Notes: generated from the sequence alone by a model not told the origin. DNA of 64,000 nt from Acridotheres tristis (GCA_037013685.1 CM072909.1:372001-436000); one strand, 5' to 3'. Positions 45,201 through 57,880 are shown, numbered from the stretch's first letter. Numbers and translations are program-made.

Positions 45201-48200
45201 GATCAGCCTTGATTTTCCACAAGTGCTCCTCACTTTGCTTCACACACCATGACATGATTAACCCAACACCCACTGCCAGAAAATGTTCAAGTTACACCAG
45301 GCTGAGGGCTGGCAGTGAACTTTATTAATCCCAGTGACATCAACAGGTTATGCATACAAGCTCATCACACTTGAACAAATTCATCTAGGAACCTCCCGTG
45401 TGCTTTTCCACATCTTCCAGCTGAACTGGTTTTGTGACTGACCTAAATGCAGTAATAGTGATAAAGGATTTATTTCCGTTTAATTAGTGACAAATTTCAC
45501 AAACATTAGTCCATAATGCTCAGACTGACATTAACATCCCTCTCTCCATCCCTCAAGCAGCCTCAGACAATGCAGAACTTCAGCTTTAACCACTTCCACC
45601 AGCTGCCACACAGTGAACAATAGAGTTATTCTGCTTCCTTCTTACACACTGCCAAAGACACTGCTAAGAGCAGAAGTGATTCCAGTCCCAGACTTGAAAG
45701 ACCTGTCTAGCTTCTGCCACAAAACACGTTTAATTTTAACAAAAGTGATCCACTTTAACACAACATGTAAATCCTGAGCAGCTACAGTTCAAAGCCACAA
45801 ACTCCACTGCTAACACTAAAAAAATTCTCCAATTCTGAACAGCGAATAAGATGTTTATTCCTTTTAAATGCAAACTCAAAGTAGAAGGGAAACACTTTCT
45901 CCTCCTCCCCTCTATAAAGTTACCAGGACAAACCACATCACATGTATCCAAGGAGTGCCATTTCCATGCTGGCAGTGTTAGAATAATCAGGTGCAATTAT
46001 CCCTGCACCAGGTGGGATATGGAAATAGAGCCTTACTTCAGCTCAGAGGAGTTAGATCCATGTCTTGCACTGATTCCTAAGTCTGCTTCCTTACCCCTGA
46101 GGGAAAACATGTGTTTGATACTGACATGGGCAGTAGGTATGAGAGGAAGAGCAGCAGAGCTGGATAAACCATGGGCTTATAAAACCTGAATTCTTTTCCT
46201 GCAGCTACACGTTGGTCAAATGGTCAAAACATTTGCACTAACACAAAGGAACAGCTGCATATGTGCCCTTCTAAGGCTGAGACTTTTGGTTTTCACTGTC
46301 TTAAGAGAAATAATCAACCCATAGTGCAAAACAGAAAACTAGACAAGCAAGAAAATAGGGAAAAATACTCTGCCCATTCCAAGAGCCACTGAAATCCTCA
46401 GCTGTAGCTGAATATGAAAGTTGCTCTTTTCCCAAACTGGATGATCCCCATCATCCTCACTGCACCTCTGTGGGAACTCACTTTTCCAGAAGCATGTGTA
46501 TCCAGTGGCTGACAATTCAAATGCTCCCACTGCACGGAACTACCAAAACACATCAAAATAAGCAAATACAGTGTCTTATCTTGTATCAGAATTCTGATGA
46601 CTCACTTCCCTATGAACCCTGCTTGCCCGTGAGCCAGGAGGTGACATCTGTCTACTCAGATACAGCCACAGCAGCATTGCAAAAGCCTTCCCAAGAGAGC
46701 AGCCAATAGAAACATCAGAAACAAGCCATGGCCACCCAAAATTCATCAGCAGGAATTGAATGTTAGAGTCACAATTCTACACTTTCCCCCCACCACTTCC
46801 TAAAGGACTGCTACCTAAGAGAACACTTTCTTAAAGATCTTGGCCATTCTTCAGACCAGAGTTTGGGGCTTTTTTGAAGTTCCTGTTACAACCCAACACG
46901 TCCCTGCCCACAACGGCACCCGCTGGGTGACATGGCTACAGGACAAAGGAGCAAGTCAGTCTGCTGGGTTTGAGAGGTAACAGGCATTCCGCAGCTGCCT
47001 GACTTGGCATTTTTTCTCCACAAAGCACTCTAGGAGCCAGAAGAGAAGACAAAGGCAGGATCAACTCCCCCAGATGCATTTTGCCAGAGTTTTGGTGTGA
47101 AATCGGAGACCTGGCTCACTGCAGCCCAGCCAAGAGCAAGCAGAAGGAAGAGGAACAGTTTGATGGCCAAAGTATCCTTAACATGGAAGACTTGGAAATT
47201 GCCCTTTCACAGCCTCAACACAGATTTCCAGGTGAAGTACCAGTGAGAAGCATTAACTGACATAAAGGAAAATACAGAACTTGTGTCCCTCCCCCAGCAT
47301 TTCCGTCCGGTCCCATTAGGCCAGTTTTCCAGAGTTCTACTGGTTGAGGGATGGGAAACCAGCCAGCCCAAGGCAACAGAGAGCTCCACAGAGATCAGCA
47401 GTTCAAAAGCACTGAAGTATGCTTCTACCCTTACAAAAAAAGAAGCTTCCCCCCCTCCTTTTAATGTAAACTCCAGAATTATTCATGTCAGAATTTCTAT
47501 GAGATGAAGGTTTCTAATTTAAGAAAGAAATAAAGCCTGTAATATACCTACCCAATATCATTGTCTTGTTCTGCTCTGAGCATGGCAAACCACTGCTGTT
47601 TGTAAACAGAGGACAGCCATTCTAAAATAAAAAGAAAAAATAAGCTTGGTGTTGTCTTTGGACCTGGGAATGGTCATATACATTCAAAATAGAGAAATAA
47701 AATTACACTGAAATAGTAAAGTTACACTTATGAACTGGACAGTCTATGCAAACCACCCCCTGGTAAATCCCTGTGGTCTCCAGCTCCCAGCCTCAACCAC
47801 AGAGGAAGGGATAAACATCCACAACTAACAGGTATTCACTCCAGACTATGTTCATCTCCTCAAATACCCACTGCTGCCACAAAAAATGCAACTCCACACA
47901 TCTTCTCAGCACACAAAGCTCTGTTCAGCCAAGGAGCTTGTTAACAAGCTCTTGGGAGAAGGTGCTGTTGTCTGAATCCCCAGAGGAATTTTACGTAAGT
48001 TAAAGAAGAAGAAAACACAATCAAGGGATAACAGAAAACAGTGACTTAACACAAATATGGTAAAACAAACAGAAATTGTACCCTACTAAGAATAAACATA
48101 AATCATGTCTTCCTTGGAGAACACACAAAGATTTTATTGGCTATGTTAATTTAATGTTGCAACCAAGAGATAAAACAGAACAAAACTCAATCATCTGTCA

Positions 48201-51200
48201 GGCAGTTACACAAAAGGGATCCCAAAAGCTCAGGGTAAGAAGTTCTTAGTCACGATAATAAATGGGGCAAAGGAGCAAGGTCACTTATGAGAACCAGCTC
48301 TGGGAAATGGGCTGGGTGAGAGAACAGGGAGAGCCAACATGACCAAAAACAAGTCAGGAAGCTGATCGATGTGACAGAAGGGAAGAGAGCCAAGATCATG
48401 GACAGAAAACTTGAAACCAGCCTTTGTCCCACTGACTCTAGAGTGAAAGTACAAACTGTGATAGGAGCAGACTGGGAATCAACCAAAGTACAACAGAAAA
48501 TAAAAAATGAATTAAAGAAACCTACACAGGTAAGGAACAGAGAATGGATGTGCTAGAAGGGAAGGAAAAAAGTATCAGGGGGAAGAGCATCTTCTCTATT
48601 TGTGCATTGCATGCATCTATCTCCTACCTCACATTTCAGCTGCAGTTCATCTGCTGATTCATGAAGAGGGAAAGCACAGCTAAGGAAATGCTCACAAGCC
48701 ACCAAGTAAAACAGAACAACAAACAGTGTGCTCACACAGACACATTATGTATTCCTGTCTCTCGCACCTTTTCTGAACAAAGATCAGACTGCTGTGAACT
48801 CCTAACACAGAACTTAAGAGCTCCCCTTCAGGACGTACACACACAGAGTATAAAAATAAATAAATAAATAAATAAATAATCACAGTACTACTTTCAACTA
48901 CTCAGTGTGATTTGCTTCTCTACCTCCTTGAGACTAACTTCATCTGAAATAATCTAAAAGGCTTCCAGCAGAACATAAACTACCCAGCAATGGCCCTGTC
49001 TGCAGCCTCTCAGGTACGAAGCATCCCTCCAAGTGCTGAATGCTGGCAGCCATAGAGCCTGCTCCAAAGTGCAGCCCAGGATTTATCTCGACCTCCCTGT
49101 GAATGAAGAGCAGAAGTTCTGATCTTAACACAGCTTGTGGCTACACTCTGCCATGAACAGATTACAAGGGCAGGCAAGTACCAAACTCTTCCCAATACTC
49201 AGATCCTCCTCCTGCACACAGCACGTGTCCCTGTGCTCTTTTCCCAGCACTACAGTGCCCTGTGTCCCCCTGTCCCTGCACCACAGTGCCCTGTGCACCC
49301 CTGTCCCTGCACCGCAGTGCCCTGTGTCCCCTTCCCTGCACCACAGTGCCCTGTGTCCCCTTTTCCTGTCTCCCCTTTCCCTGCACCACAGTGCCACCCA
49401 GCTGTCCTATGTTCCCTTTCCCTGCACCACAGTGCCACCCAGCCAGCACAGTGCTCTCGTGGCTCAGTGACTGCCTCCCTGCAGAGCCAACACCTGTGAG
49501 CTATGCACAAATTTCATTCTTTTTCAATGAGCACAAGGAAATCAGCCTCAAAGATGCAACAATCTCAGAACAATTATTCCTCTGACAGCCACTATGGCTG
49601 TCAAAGGTAAAGGCTTTGGGGTTTAAGAACAGACACAACATTTGCCCACCAAAGAGCACTATGGAAAGGCTGCCCATCATACTCTAAGTGGTAACAGCAG
49701 ACATTAAGAGGAGGAAATCAAGTGTAACTCCAGAAAATTTCTGGTTTGCAACATCTTATTGACATACTGACAAAGCCACTTCACAGAGATACAAATTCAC
49801 TGTTCTCCTGTGTCTCCATTAAAGATCTAAATAGTCATTCACCCAAAGTTATTTTAAAATAACCTTTGCACTTTGCCTAGTATGTACCAGTACCACTCTG
49901 AAATGAGATGGATTATATTTACTTTATACATTATTTATATATCACTTTGATATATTACATATCAAAGCTGAGACCTGTTCTTTTGGGATTTTTATGCATA
50001 ACAAAATGTTATCAGACAAAAGCAGCAGGATGAGAAGGGGCTTTTCATTTTCATATTGGGATGTTAGCATCAGTAATCTCTAATAATATGAAATGGCATT
50101 TCCTCCTCTGGGCTTCGAAAAGCAGCAGGCCCCAGGAGGAGGATGTATTTTATACAAGTCAAAATGCAGACAAATGAACAAGAGTGGAATACTTGAATAT
50201 CCTCTCTGCTCCAAATCATCCTAAATCTCTATTAGTAAATAACATTTGTTTTGGAAGAGGGAAGAAGAGTTCACTGCACCTTATGCTTTTCACTTTAATT
50301 TTAGGATTTTATTCCAAATCCTATCAAAACCTATTCAGATCTTCTTAGAAACTAATGGCTAGAAAACAGTTGAGTCTCGGCAAGTTTTACTCTCCCAAAA
50401 AGTAATGGATTTTCTGTTTATCTGGGCCCCTGGGACCATTTAACCATTGATAAAGCACTACGTAACTATTGTGAAGCATTTTGACAACTTGACTGATGAG
50501 CAGAATGTTTATCACATGGTGATGACACCTATATGAGTGCCTTTGCAGACTTTTATGCCTGTAATTTTCATACCCAGCTTCTGCTGAATCTTCCACCACA
50601 AACCTGATGCTGGAGATGAACGTGAGCAGCAAAAGAAGTAAACACAGTGAGATCTTCCCAATTACTCTAGGGCAGGACAGGCTGGGGAAGGCACACAGAA
50701 TGCCATTGGTCAAGAAGAACCACAGAATGATTTGGGGTGGGAAAGTCCTCTAAGTTCATTGAGCCCAACTGCTCCCCCTGAACTGCCAAGGCCACCACTA
50801 ACCCATGTCCCCAAGTGCCACATCCACATGGCTGCTAAATATCCACAGGGATGGGGACTCCACCCCTGCCCTGGGTAGCTGGGCCAGAGCTGGACAACTC
50901 TTTCCATGACAGAATGAATTTTCCCAATATCCAACCTGAACCTCCTCTGAGACTGTTTCTCCTTCTCCTGTCCCTGCTCCCTGAGAGCAGAGCCTGACAC
51001 TCCTGGCTGCCCCCTCTTGTCAGGAGCTGTAGAGAGTGAGAAGGTTCTCCCTAAGCCTCCTGTTCTGCAGCTCCCTCAGCTGCTCCTCATTAGACTCATG
51101 CTCCAGACCCTTCCCCAGCTCTGTCTCTCTTGGGACATGCTCCAGCACCTCCCAGTCTCTCTTCGGGTGAAGAAACTGAAGGCAGGAACTGAAGTGAGGC

Positions 51201-54200
51201 CTCAGCTATGCCCAGCACTCACTCACTCACCTGAGGGCAGCAGGGCATCCCTCTCCACGATTCTGGCTGAGGCCAGGTCACTGATGATGTACTGCAGCCT
51301 CAGGTGTGCAAACACAGGCAGGAACGCGTTCCCCTGAGCCGACTCCAGGAAGGCAACATCGCCCCCAAACTCTGCAACACATAGCACCCACATTATCATT
51401 TGCCTCCCTACATATTTTCCAGATCCTATTTATACTGGAGTTTTTACTTATTGACTAGAGAAAGTTATTACGGGCATTTAATGGCTTTTATTTTATTATA
51501 GTTATTTAATAATAGCTTTTGCCATTAAAATTAAGAAATTACTTGTGTTCAAACCCCAAAACAAGGCCTGGCCACCTCTTCCTACCTCTCCTGCGCTCAG
51601 CAAACCAGGCATCAGCTTCAGTTAACACCTGCTTGAAAGACCCATTCCAAGAAGGCACGAGCTGAAGGAACATCCACTGGGCAAAACAAATAAATTCTAG
51701 TGAGTCAACTGAAGAAGGTTTCAGGTAAGTAATCTGCATGTTAATAGCAGACATTCCCACAGTGCATTCATTTCTATAAAAGTTCTGCTGCTCCATTAAA
51801 CACTTCCAGTCAATCCCACAAAGGTTCCACTGCATTGAGGCCCAGGCAAGTACCTTTTTGAGAGCAGTGTACACATCCATTTCCACCTGCAGCACAAACA
51901 GGTTTGAGGAGCTGATCAGCTGCTTCATGAGGTTTATGCTGGAAAAAATCAATTGTATCAGGACAGTGAGACAGAAGACAGAAAAAGAAGAGGAGGAGGT
52001 AGGGAACAAGCAACCAGCAAGAGCCCAGGAAGTGATCTGCAGTGAGCTCCAGAGTTGGGAAGGGACTGTCCTTCATCCCTGCAAGGGAAGTGCTGCCCTA
52101 GTACCTGAGTTCCTTGAAGAGTCCAACACTCTGGTGAGTCATCAGATTGTTCAAGAGCCACTCGAGGCACCTGTATAGAAAGCAAGGAATTAGGGCCTCT
52201 GCTTGTTTCTTCTCTATGTCAACATTCCTGCAACAGTAGGATTTGCAGACAATGCTCAGCTGGGTGGGATTGTGGATCTGCTGGAGGGCAGAAGGGTCCT
52301 GCAGAGGGATCTGGACAGACTCAGTCAATTAAGACTAGGTACTTTATATTTTTTTCCCTGTATGAGAGGTCATGCATTGGAACAGATTGCCCATGAACGT
52401 GGTGGAATCACGACCCCTGGAAGTAGCTGGATCTGGCTCTAGATTATGTGGTTTAGTGGTTTCAGTGGTAGTGCTGGGAGGATGGTTGGACTGGATGATC
52501 TTACAGGTCTCTTCCAACCTTTACGGTCTATGATTCTATTCTAAAAAAATATTAAAAGAGTTAACCTGGTCATTATGATAGTGTGTAAATTCACTGTTAA
52601 TTGGCAATGTCCAAAGCAGCTTGGAGATAGTAATTCTTACTTTTTCTTCACAGAGTCCAGCCCATACGTCCCTGCAGAATTATAATAACCACACACAGTT
52701 TGGGCAGTGATAGTTTCCTTCATTGTTTCACCGCATTGCTGGATTAAGCCATCCTGCAGAAAGGAAAAAACACACAAATGCTCTGAGTGTTCATCTCCCA
52801 ACAGGAAGTGTCAGACACTGTGAACTGTGCTGTTCATCCAGATTTGCACGCCTGAGCCATCCCCCAAGACCCATAGGCTGCAGCGAGTGGTGCTACGCTC
52901 TTCAAAACATCTAAACAATAATTCCTCAGAAAGACAGATGTTCCTTAAGAATACTTCCCATGAAAGAAAAGGGTATTGAATGACTTCAGGGCAGAACAAG
53001 TGAGCTCCAAAACCTATTTAATCTACTTTTAGATATCACTGTCAAATCACTTAATCTCACACCTCAATCTTAGTCACAGCATTTTTCAATAAACCCACTG
53101 CATTGTCATTGGCTTTTTCCCCACTTAGTCTGAAAAGCTGATTCATTCCTCTGGATGCAAAAGGCCACGTGGGCAAGGACACTCTAACTTGCTGTGTTTC
53201 TTTTCAGGTAAAGACAGGAACAGTGGCATTTCTGACTTACAAGCTGCAGCATGCAGGCTGCTGCCAGCAGAGCGACCACGCGGCTGGGGTTGATCAGCAC
53301 ATCATCTCTGTAGAGCGAGCCAAAAGCCACCTGCAGGGCTGTAAAGGGAACAGGAGTCAGACACAACCCCGAGCAGGGGGCAGCAAAGAGTCCTTAAACA
53401 CAACCAAACCCCTTCACTGCACACCTTCTCTATGGTCTCAGTGCTGACTCTATCTAGAGTAACTGACCAGACAGAAAACATGGGGCAGTAATCAAACCAT
53501 TACTGAGTTCCCACGATTCAGCACCCCTGAGAGCTGGAAAACTGCACAAAAAGAAGCTGAACCTTATGAGCCTTCTCTGAATATCATGAGATTTAACTTA
53601 AACTCTCCCTTCAGGGTTTTGTTAAAATAAAAGGCTCCAACTTACCTTCTACATCAATATTTTGATCAGGAATCTCCAGCTCTATGACATTCATGCTGGA
53701 TTCTTTCCAAGAGCCACTGAACATACTGGAAAAGTAGCCTGACTGTATGAAGGAAGAGAGAAAAAGAGCTCAACTAAGAGATTTCATCCCACTTAAAACT
53801 GCCAAAAGCAGCATATGGATCCAAATACAGTTAATATTTACCTTTATGCAGAACAAAATATATTAAGGGAACTTTCACAAGATAAAACATTCTGACAGAC
53901 TCCAGGGGCTGACTGTAGTTGCTGTTTCTGACACTCAAAATGCCCACAGGAAAATCTGGGCTACATGTGTGTAACCAGAGTAAGGGAAGAGTTTAAAAAG
54001 GCCAGAAAAGCTACACAAGCTCTTTTCCCACAAACCACATCACTAGTGGCAACAGAATTAGTTCAAGAACTAAAACCCTAAGGTTAATGGCAAACAATAA
54101 ATACTGCAGGCATTAAGGAATGCCAGTTTGGGGACTAGGGGTGGGAAAAAAAAAAGGCATGCAAGACATACAAATTATTGTACAAGGCTGTAGCCTCATA

Positions 54201-57183
54201 CCAAGGACACAGACACACACACACACCATTTACAGCAATATACCTTTTATTATTAAGTGAAAAGCACATAAAACTAGAATTTGAGGTTTCCATCCAAAGG
54301 AAGGGAAAGATAATGCTCTACTAGGGTTCCTGATTTTGCTTCCCAGCAGCAGATGTGCCCATTATGAGATGCTATCAATGAAGTTTACCTGAGAGATCAA
54401 AAAAATAAAGTCTATTTGTACAGCACCACATCCCCTGACCTCTTCCCTCAGCATTTCAGCTCAGGACAGCAAATAACACAAAACCAATTTTGATTTCGTT
54501 TGATCAGGTCAGTATTTCTGTACCTTCGGCATATCCCTAATTCTGAAACACACATGTTCCTACCAAACCTCACTCATCTTTGTCCTCCTCATGAGGCTGC
54601 CTCAGCTTTGCCACAGAGATCAACTCCCCAGGTTCAGAAGGATTTATCACTTTTGTAGCAGCATCGTGAAAAAGAAATCCCCCATTTCTCAGTGCTGCTG
54701 TGACCAGGCAGAGCAGCACCTGACTGTCCTTCATGAAACTTGAGGCAGTGTGTGGAGAGAGTAGGGGAGCAGAAACAGCCAGGCTGAGGCTGCTCGGGGG
54801 CAGAGGAGGAGTTACAATGGCAGCAAGAGTCGTTTACGTGGAGTTATTGATAACCTCCAACGCTACTTTACCTACAGTAACATAATTGCAATGCAGGAAT
54901 GTGCCCTGAAACAGAACCTGCCTGAGGAGAACGATGAATTCCACCCCCTCAAAGCTCCTGTCCCAAGAACACGGCTCCTACAAGGCCTCTACAGACAAGG
55001 TTACAACTTTCAAACCTCTCTGAACAGCTGCATCCACAGAAGGGATTCCACACCCAATTTCAGTCACCAACCCCGCACAAAGCTCTCAGAAGCAGCTTCA
55101 CCGACTTGAGATGCAGCAACCACAGTGCTACAGTGACAGGAAACAGCAGCAGCCTGAGGCCACAGCAGTGCTGTGCCCGCCCTGCACAACCCAGCCCTGC
55201 CTGTGTCCCTTCCCTGGCATGCAGAGTGGCAGTGGGAGCTGTGCCTGCCAGCTCTGCTCCTGCCACACACCCCATGGCCCCTCAGTGCCACTGCTCCCGC
55301 TCTACCTCACAAATAGACTCTCTTGCCTTCAGCTAAGGCTTGTTAAAAGGTTCTCACACTCGAAAAAGAAAAGGCTTTTTCCTACAAGAAAGCAACGAAA
55401 CACTTCCCTTGCTGAGACCATGCAAGTAATTGCTGAAGCTGCTCTGGAAATTGGGCACTGACAAAGTAACAGCCACAAAAAAATCCAGAATTCGCTCTTT
55501 CTGTTACTTGTTGCACCAGAGCAACTGGAGCCACATGCAGAGCACCTCCCAGTGCCACCGTGTCATACCCCTGCTCTGGCTCCCACTGCAGCTGACACAC
55601 AAATGCCCTCTTGTCCAGGTACTGCACCCGAGGGCTTTACACCAATCCCTGCCACGGCCAGAACACCTGAAAGACAAGGGCACAAGTGAATTCGGTGTTT
55701 CAGGGCACAGTCATGGCCTCCTCCCTACTTCTGCCACAGCAGCAGTGACACAGAACAGACAGTGAAGCCAACAGCACCTCTGCACTCCCAAAACACAGAC
55801 ACAAAGGACTCCACCTGAACACAAGCCCCACAGAAAACGCGTGTGGAAACAGCATCCTTTTTGGATGTATGCACTAAGGTTTACTCCTTTTTAGAGTTCC
55901 TGACAAAACGTTCCTCCTGCAGCAGCAGGGAAGCTGCAAGGAATTCTTTTGTGAAGGCTCATAACAATCAGTAGCACCTACAGAGACCCAGCACCAGCAA
56001 CTTCTCTGCAGCTCCCTGCACACAAGTCCAGTGGGCAGTAAAACTGAGCTGGTGCACCACAGGCTTTACAAATCCCTTCTGGAAGCGCCTCCTTTGCCCT
56101 GCAAGAATATTCACATCACAGGAGTCTCCCAGCCACTAGTTCAGCAAATAAGAACATCTTCTCAGGACATCAAAGACAACTGTCAGGACTGTTTTCATAG
56201 AGGATGCACCAAGATTTAAGAATAAAATGAATTAAACAAAATTTTTAAAAATTAAGCAGTAAGAGAGAGAAGCAAAGAAATTTTTCAAACACGAATATAC
56301 AGCTCTGCCTCCCAACACTGCTAACAGGAGTTGGTAAACTGTTTGCATCTATAAAAAGAGTGAAAGTCCTAAATAGGAAGCGGAAAAAAAAAGGAAAGAT
56401 CTCCAGTCATACTTCACTGTTCTGAGACATCCTTTCATTAAAAACACAGTTCCTACCTAGGAGTTACAAAGGAGCCACTTACCTGACACAAATAAATCTT
56501 GTGCAAGTTCCACTCCTCTCCCAAAGCACAAATTTTGATGTCACTGTTCTCCCCATTCAAAAACAGTGTCTGATAAATATATTTCGACGTGCTTTTCAAT
56601 TTTTTCCTAGTAAAAACAAAACAACAAACCACAAACAGTGAGAAACACACCTTGAAATTCTCCCGTTACAGCGACAACAGTTGGTCTCAAGGCCTCGGGG
56701 AGTTCTGTCCAGCCCTGCCCAGCCCAGCCCAGCGCGACTACCGTGTCCCCCCGCGCCAGCACCGCGTCCGTGCCCGCTGCTGCTGCCGGGGCCTTTCCCT
56801 AGCCACCCCTGACCCGGCCCCTCTGCCCGCCTCAGCCCAGCCCTGCATTCGCCCTGGCCGGGCCCTGCATCCCCCCCCGGCCTCTCTGCCCGCCTCAGCC
56901 CAGCCCTGCATCCCCCCCGGCCCCTCTGCCCGCCCTCGGAGTTCCCTAGCACCGGCGGCCCCCTCAGAGCCGGCGGCCCCGGCGCCCGTCCCTCAGCCCC
57001 CTCAGACCTGCGGCCCCGGAGGTGCAGGAACCGCTCCTCCCGCTCGGCCTCGCCGTCGCTGTCGCTGTCGCCGGTTCCCTCGGCCCCGCTGCGCTTCCTC
57101 TTGCCGCCCTTGCCCGCGGCCGCCGCCTCGCCCCGCGGGAGCCCGGCCTTCCGCCGCAGCACACGGCTGCCCAGCGAGCCCAT
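42133..57183 (-). CDS. GMCL1: GMCL1, germ cell-less homologue, BTB-BACK protein (complete, 14 coding exons)
   Basis: GMCL1 is a BTB-domain substrate adaptor for CUL3 ubiquitin ligases; fly Gcl is needed for primordial germ cell formation and sits at the nuclear envelope. Coding exons in gene order: 57008-57183, 56483-56606, 53646-53742, 53241-53338, 52641-52753, 52105-52170, 51854-51938, 51586-51676, 51231-51371, 47552-47621, 44465-44540, 43626-43771, 43375-43462, 42133-42261. All introns are GT-AG with phases that join cleanly to 1500 bp, 499 residues (human about 515). MGSLGS at the N terminus is compatible with N-myristoylation; KRKRS at 28-32 is a nuclear signal; an acidic DSDSDGEAEREE stretch follows. 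The BTB domain spans about 71-185 (NGENSDIKICALGEEW … AFGSLYRDDVL) and a BACK-like region follows. A conserved GCL-specific C-terminal part has YCWRWTGFNFG and RYIIFKRNTLNQPCSG. Orthology is secure. Confidence 0.98.
43375..43462 (-). CDS. GMCL1: GMCL1 exon 13
   Basis: Residues 428-457: RLRLASFDCSGKMICSRTTG then YQILTLEKDQ. Confidence 0.97.
43626..43771 (-). CDS. GMCL1: GMCL1 exon 12
   Basis: Residues 380-428: YCWRWTGFNFGLDLLVTYTN through SVSLQPRRSIAF, the conserved GCL-family C-terminal domain. Confidence 0.97.
44465..44540 (-). CDS. GMCL1: GMCL1 exon 11
   Basis: Residues 354-379: PQEINKEELEGNSMRCGRKL, ending AKDGD. Confidence 0.97.
44647..44735 (-). mobile_element. CR1 3'-end fragment(s) (GMCL1 intron 10)
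   Basis: GATGGAATACCCTGAGCTGG AAGAGACCCACAA is a reverse CR1 tail. GACTAGATGAGCTCCCGGAG just after it resembles a sense tail, so two short remnants may abut. Confidence 0.6.
44736..47551. other. GMCL1 intron 10, remainder
   Basis: A/T-richer unique intron sequence. No repeat, RNA gene or exon recognised. Confidence 0.5.
47552..47621 (-). CDS. GMCL1: GMCL1 exon 10
   Basis: Residues 331-354: EWLSSVYKQQWFAMLRAEQD. Confidence 0.97.
48854..48880. repeat. (AAAT)n microsatellite (GMCL1 intron 9)
   Basis: About six uninterrupted AAAT tetramers. Confidence 0.9.
49245..49452. repeat. ~30-bp minisatellite, CCCTGCACCACAGTGCCCTG (GMCL1 intron 9)
   Basis: Six or seven copies of a roughly 29-31 bp unit with the fixed core CTGCACC(A/G)CAGTGCC and variable C/T-rich linkers. 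Long frames on both strands are by-products. Confidence 0.88.
49460..50715. other. GMCL1 intron 9, unique part
   Basis: Nothing recognisable; A/T-rich 49850-50000. Confidence 0.5.
50720..51195 (-). mobile_element. CR1 LINE fragment, about 475 bp (GMCL1 intron 9)
   Basis: ACCACAGAATGATTTGGGGT GGGAAAG at the 3' end, GGGATGGGGACTCCACCCCT, and CTCCCTCAGCTGCTCCTCAT further 5'. The longest CR1 copy here, in the same orientation as GMCL1, reaching to about 35 bp from exon 9. Confidence 0.93.
51231..51371 (-). CDS. GMCL1: GMCL1 exon 9
   Basis: Residues 284-331: HLRLQYIISDLASARIVERD. A CR1 copy begins only about 30 bp inside the next intron. Confidence 0.96.
51586..51676 (-). CDS. GMCL1: GMCL1 exon 8
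   Basis: Residues 254-284: WMFLQLVPSWNGSFKQVLTE. Donor AGAG|GTAGGA. Confidence 0.97.
51854..51938 (-). CDS. GMCL1: GMCL1 exon 7
   Basis: Residues 225-253: INLMKQLISSSNLFVLQVEM then DVYTALKK. Confidence 0.97.
52105..52170 (-). CDS. GMCL1: GMCL1 exon 6
   Basis: Residues 203-225: CLEWLLNNLMTHQSVGLFKE, start of the BACK-like helices. Confidence 0.97.
52235..52545 (+). mobile_element. CR1 LINE fragment (GMCL1 intron 5)
   Basis: CTGGGTGGGATTGTGGATCT GCTGGAGGG … GGTTGGACTGGATGATCTTA CAGGTCTCTTCCAACC … TATGATTCTATTCT. Complete 3' end, antisense to GMCL1. Confidence 0.93.
52641..52753 (-). CDS. GMCL1: GMCL1 exon 5
   Basis: Residues 166-203: DGLIQQCGETMKETI … GTYGLDSVKKK. Confidence 0.97.
53241..53338 (-). 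CDS. GMCL1: GMCL1 exon 4
   Basis: Residues 133-165: ALQVAFGSLYRDDVLINPSR and the helical AAACMLQL, end of the BTB dimer surface. Confidence 0.97.
53646..53742 (-). CDS. GMCL1: GMCL1 exon 3
   Basis: Residues 101-133: SGYFSSMFSGSWKESSMNVI, BTB core. Confidence 0.97.
53743..56482. other. GMCL1 intron 2
   Basis: 2.7 kb of unique intron. Short (AC)n at about 54208-54228. No exon or RNA gene recognised. Confidence 0.55.
56483..56606 (-). CDS. GMCL1: GMCL1 exon 2 (BTB start)
   Basis: Residues 59-100: KKLKSTSKYIYQTLFLNGEN then SDIKICALGEEWNLHKIYLC, nearly identical to human. Confidence 0.97.
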
Positions 57184-57345
57184 GGCCGCTCGGCCGCCTC
57201 ATGGGGCCGGAGCGGCAGCGGCGCCTCAGCCCGGCCGGCGGCGGCCGCGGCCCCCGCAGCTCCGCGCCTGCGCGGGCGGGCCCGGCCAGGCCCGAGTGAC
57301 GCGGGTGGGCGCTTTTCCTGCGCTGCGAGCGAGACAACCTCGTAA
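56690..57345 (-). promoter_or_regulatory. GMCL1: GMCL1 CpG-island promoter
   Basis: Very CpG-dense across the start codon, exon 1 and the start of intron 1. An NRF1-like palindrome CGCGCCTGCGCG (57263-57274, one mismatch to consensus) lies 80 bp upstream of the ATG. No TATA box is near; typical of a housekeeping promoter. Confidence 0.75.
57008..57183 (-). CDS. GMCL1: GMCL1 exon 1
   Basis: Residues 1-59: MGSLGSRVLRR start, KRKRS nuclear signal and an acidic Ser/Asp stretch. This is the least conserved part of the protein and is shorter than in human. Donor AG|GTCTGA. Confidence 0.93.
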
Positions 57346-57402
57346 CGATTTTAACGGTTTGAATTGGCTTCTGGATTGTTTTTCTTAATCATAACCAATA
57401 TA

Positions 57403-57426
57403 TGTATATATATATATATATATAAA
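57403..57426. repeat. (TA)n microsatellite
   Basis: About ten TA dinucleotides in an A/T-rich stretch upstream of GMCL1. Confidence 0.85.
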
Positions 57427-57880
57427 TAATTAGTGCTTTGTTCTTAAATTACTCTTAACCAGCGTTTAGCAAAGTTGCCATAAACTGCTTTTGTAGAAAG
57501 ACAGTTTGGAAGAATTACTGAAACTGTAAGTTTTGACAAACAAACTCCGATGTGCTTCAGTGAACAAAGCCTGGGAGAGAAACGTATTGTTGAGGTTGGA
57601 TATCTGGACTGTAGGATTTATGGATGACAAGGACAATTTCCAGAAACCAGAAGATAAAGAAGAGCCAAAGATTGAGTTTATGCGTTGGAAAGTCCTTACC
57701 GGAGGAACAGGATTCTAAAAGGACTAAACCCGTGCACTGATTAGCTGCAGAAGCAGTCCTGCAGCCACTCCCCATCGCACCGGGGCCCTGTGGAGCACAG
57801 GAGTTCAGGACAGAAGAAGTTCCTCCCCTGTGTCCCCTCCCAGAACACACCATCTGGACAGGAAGTACAGAAACAAGTTC

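Noticed and set aside
56589..57299. 236-codon plus-strand frame at the GMCL1 promoter
   Set aside because: Pro/Ala/Arg-rich shadow of a CpG island and of GMCL1 exon 1.
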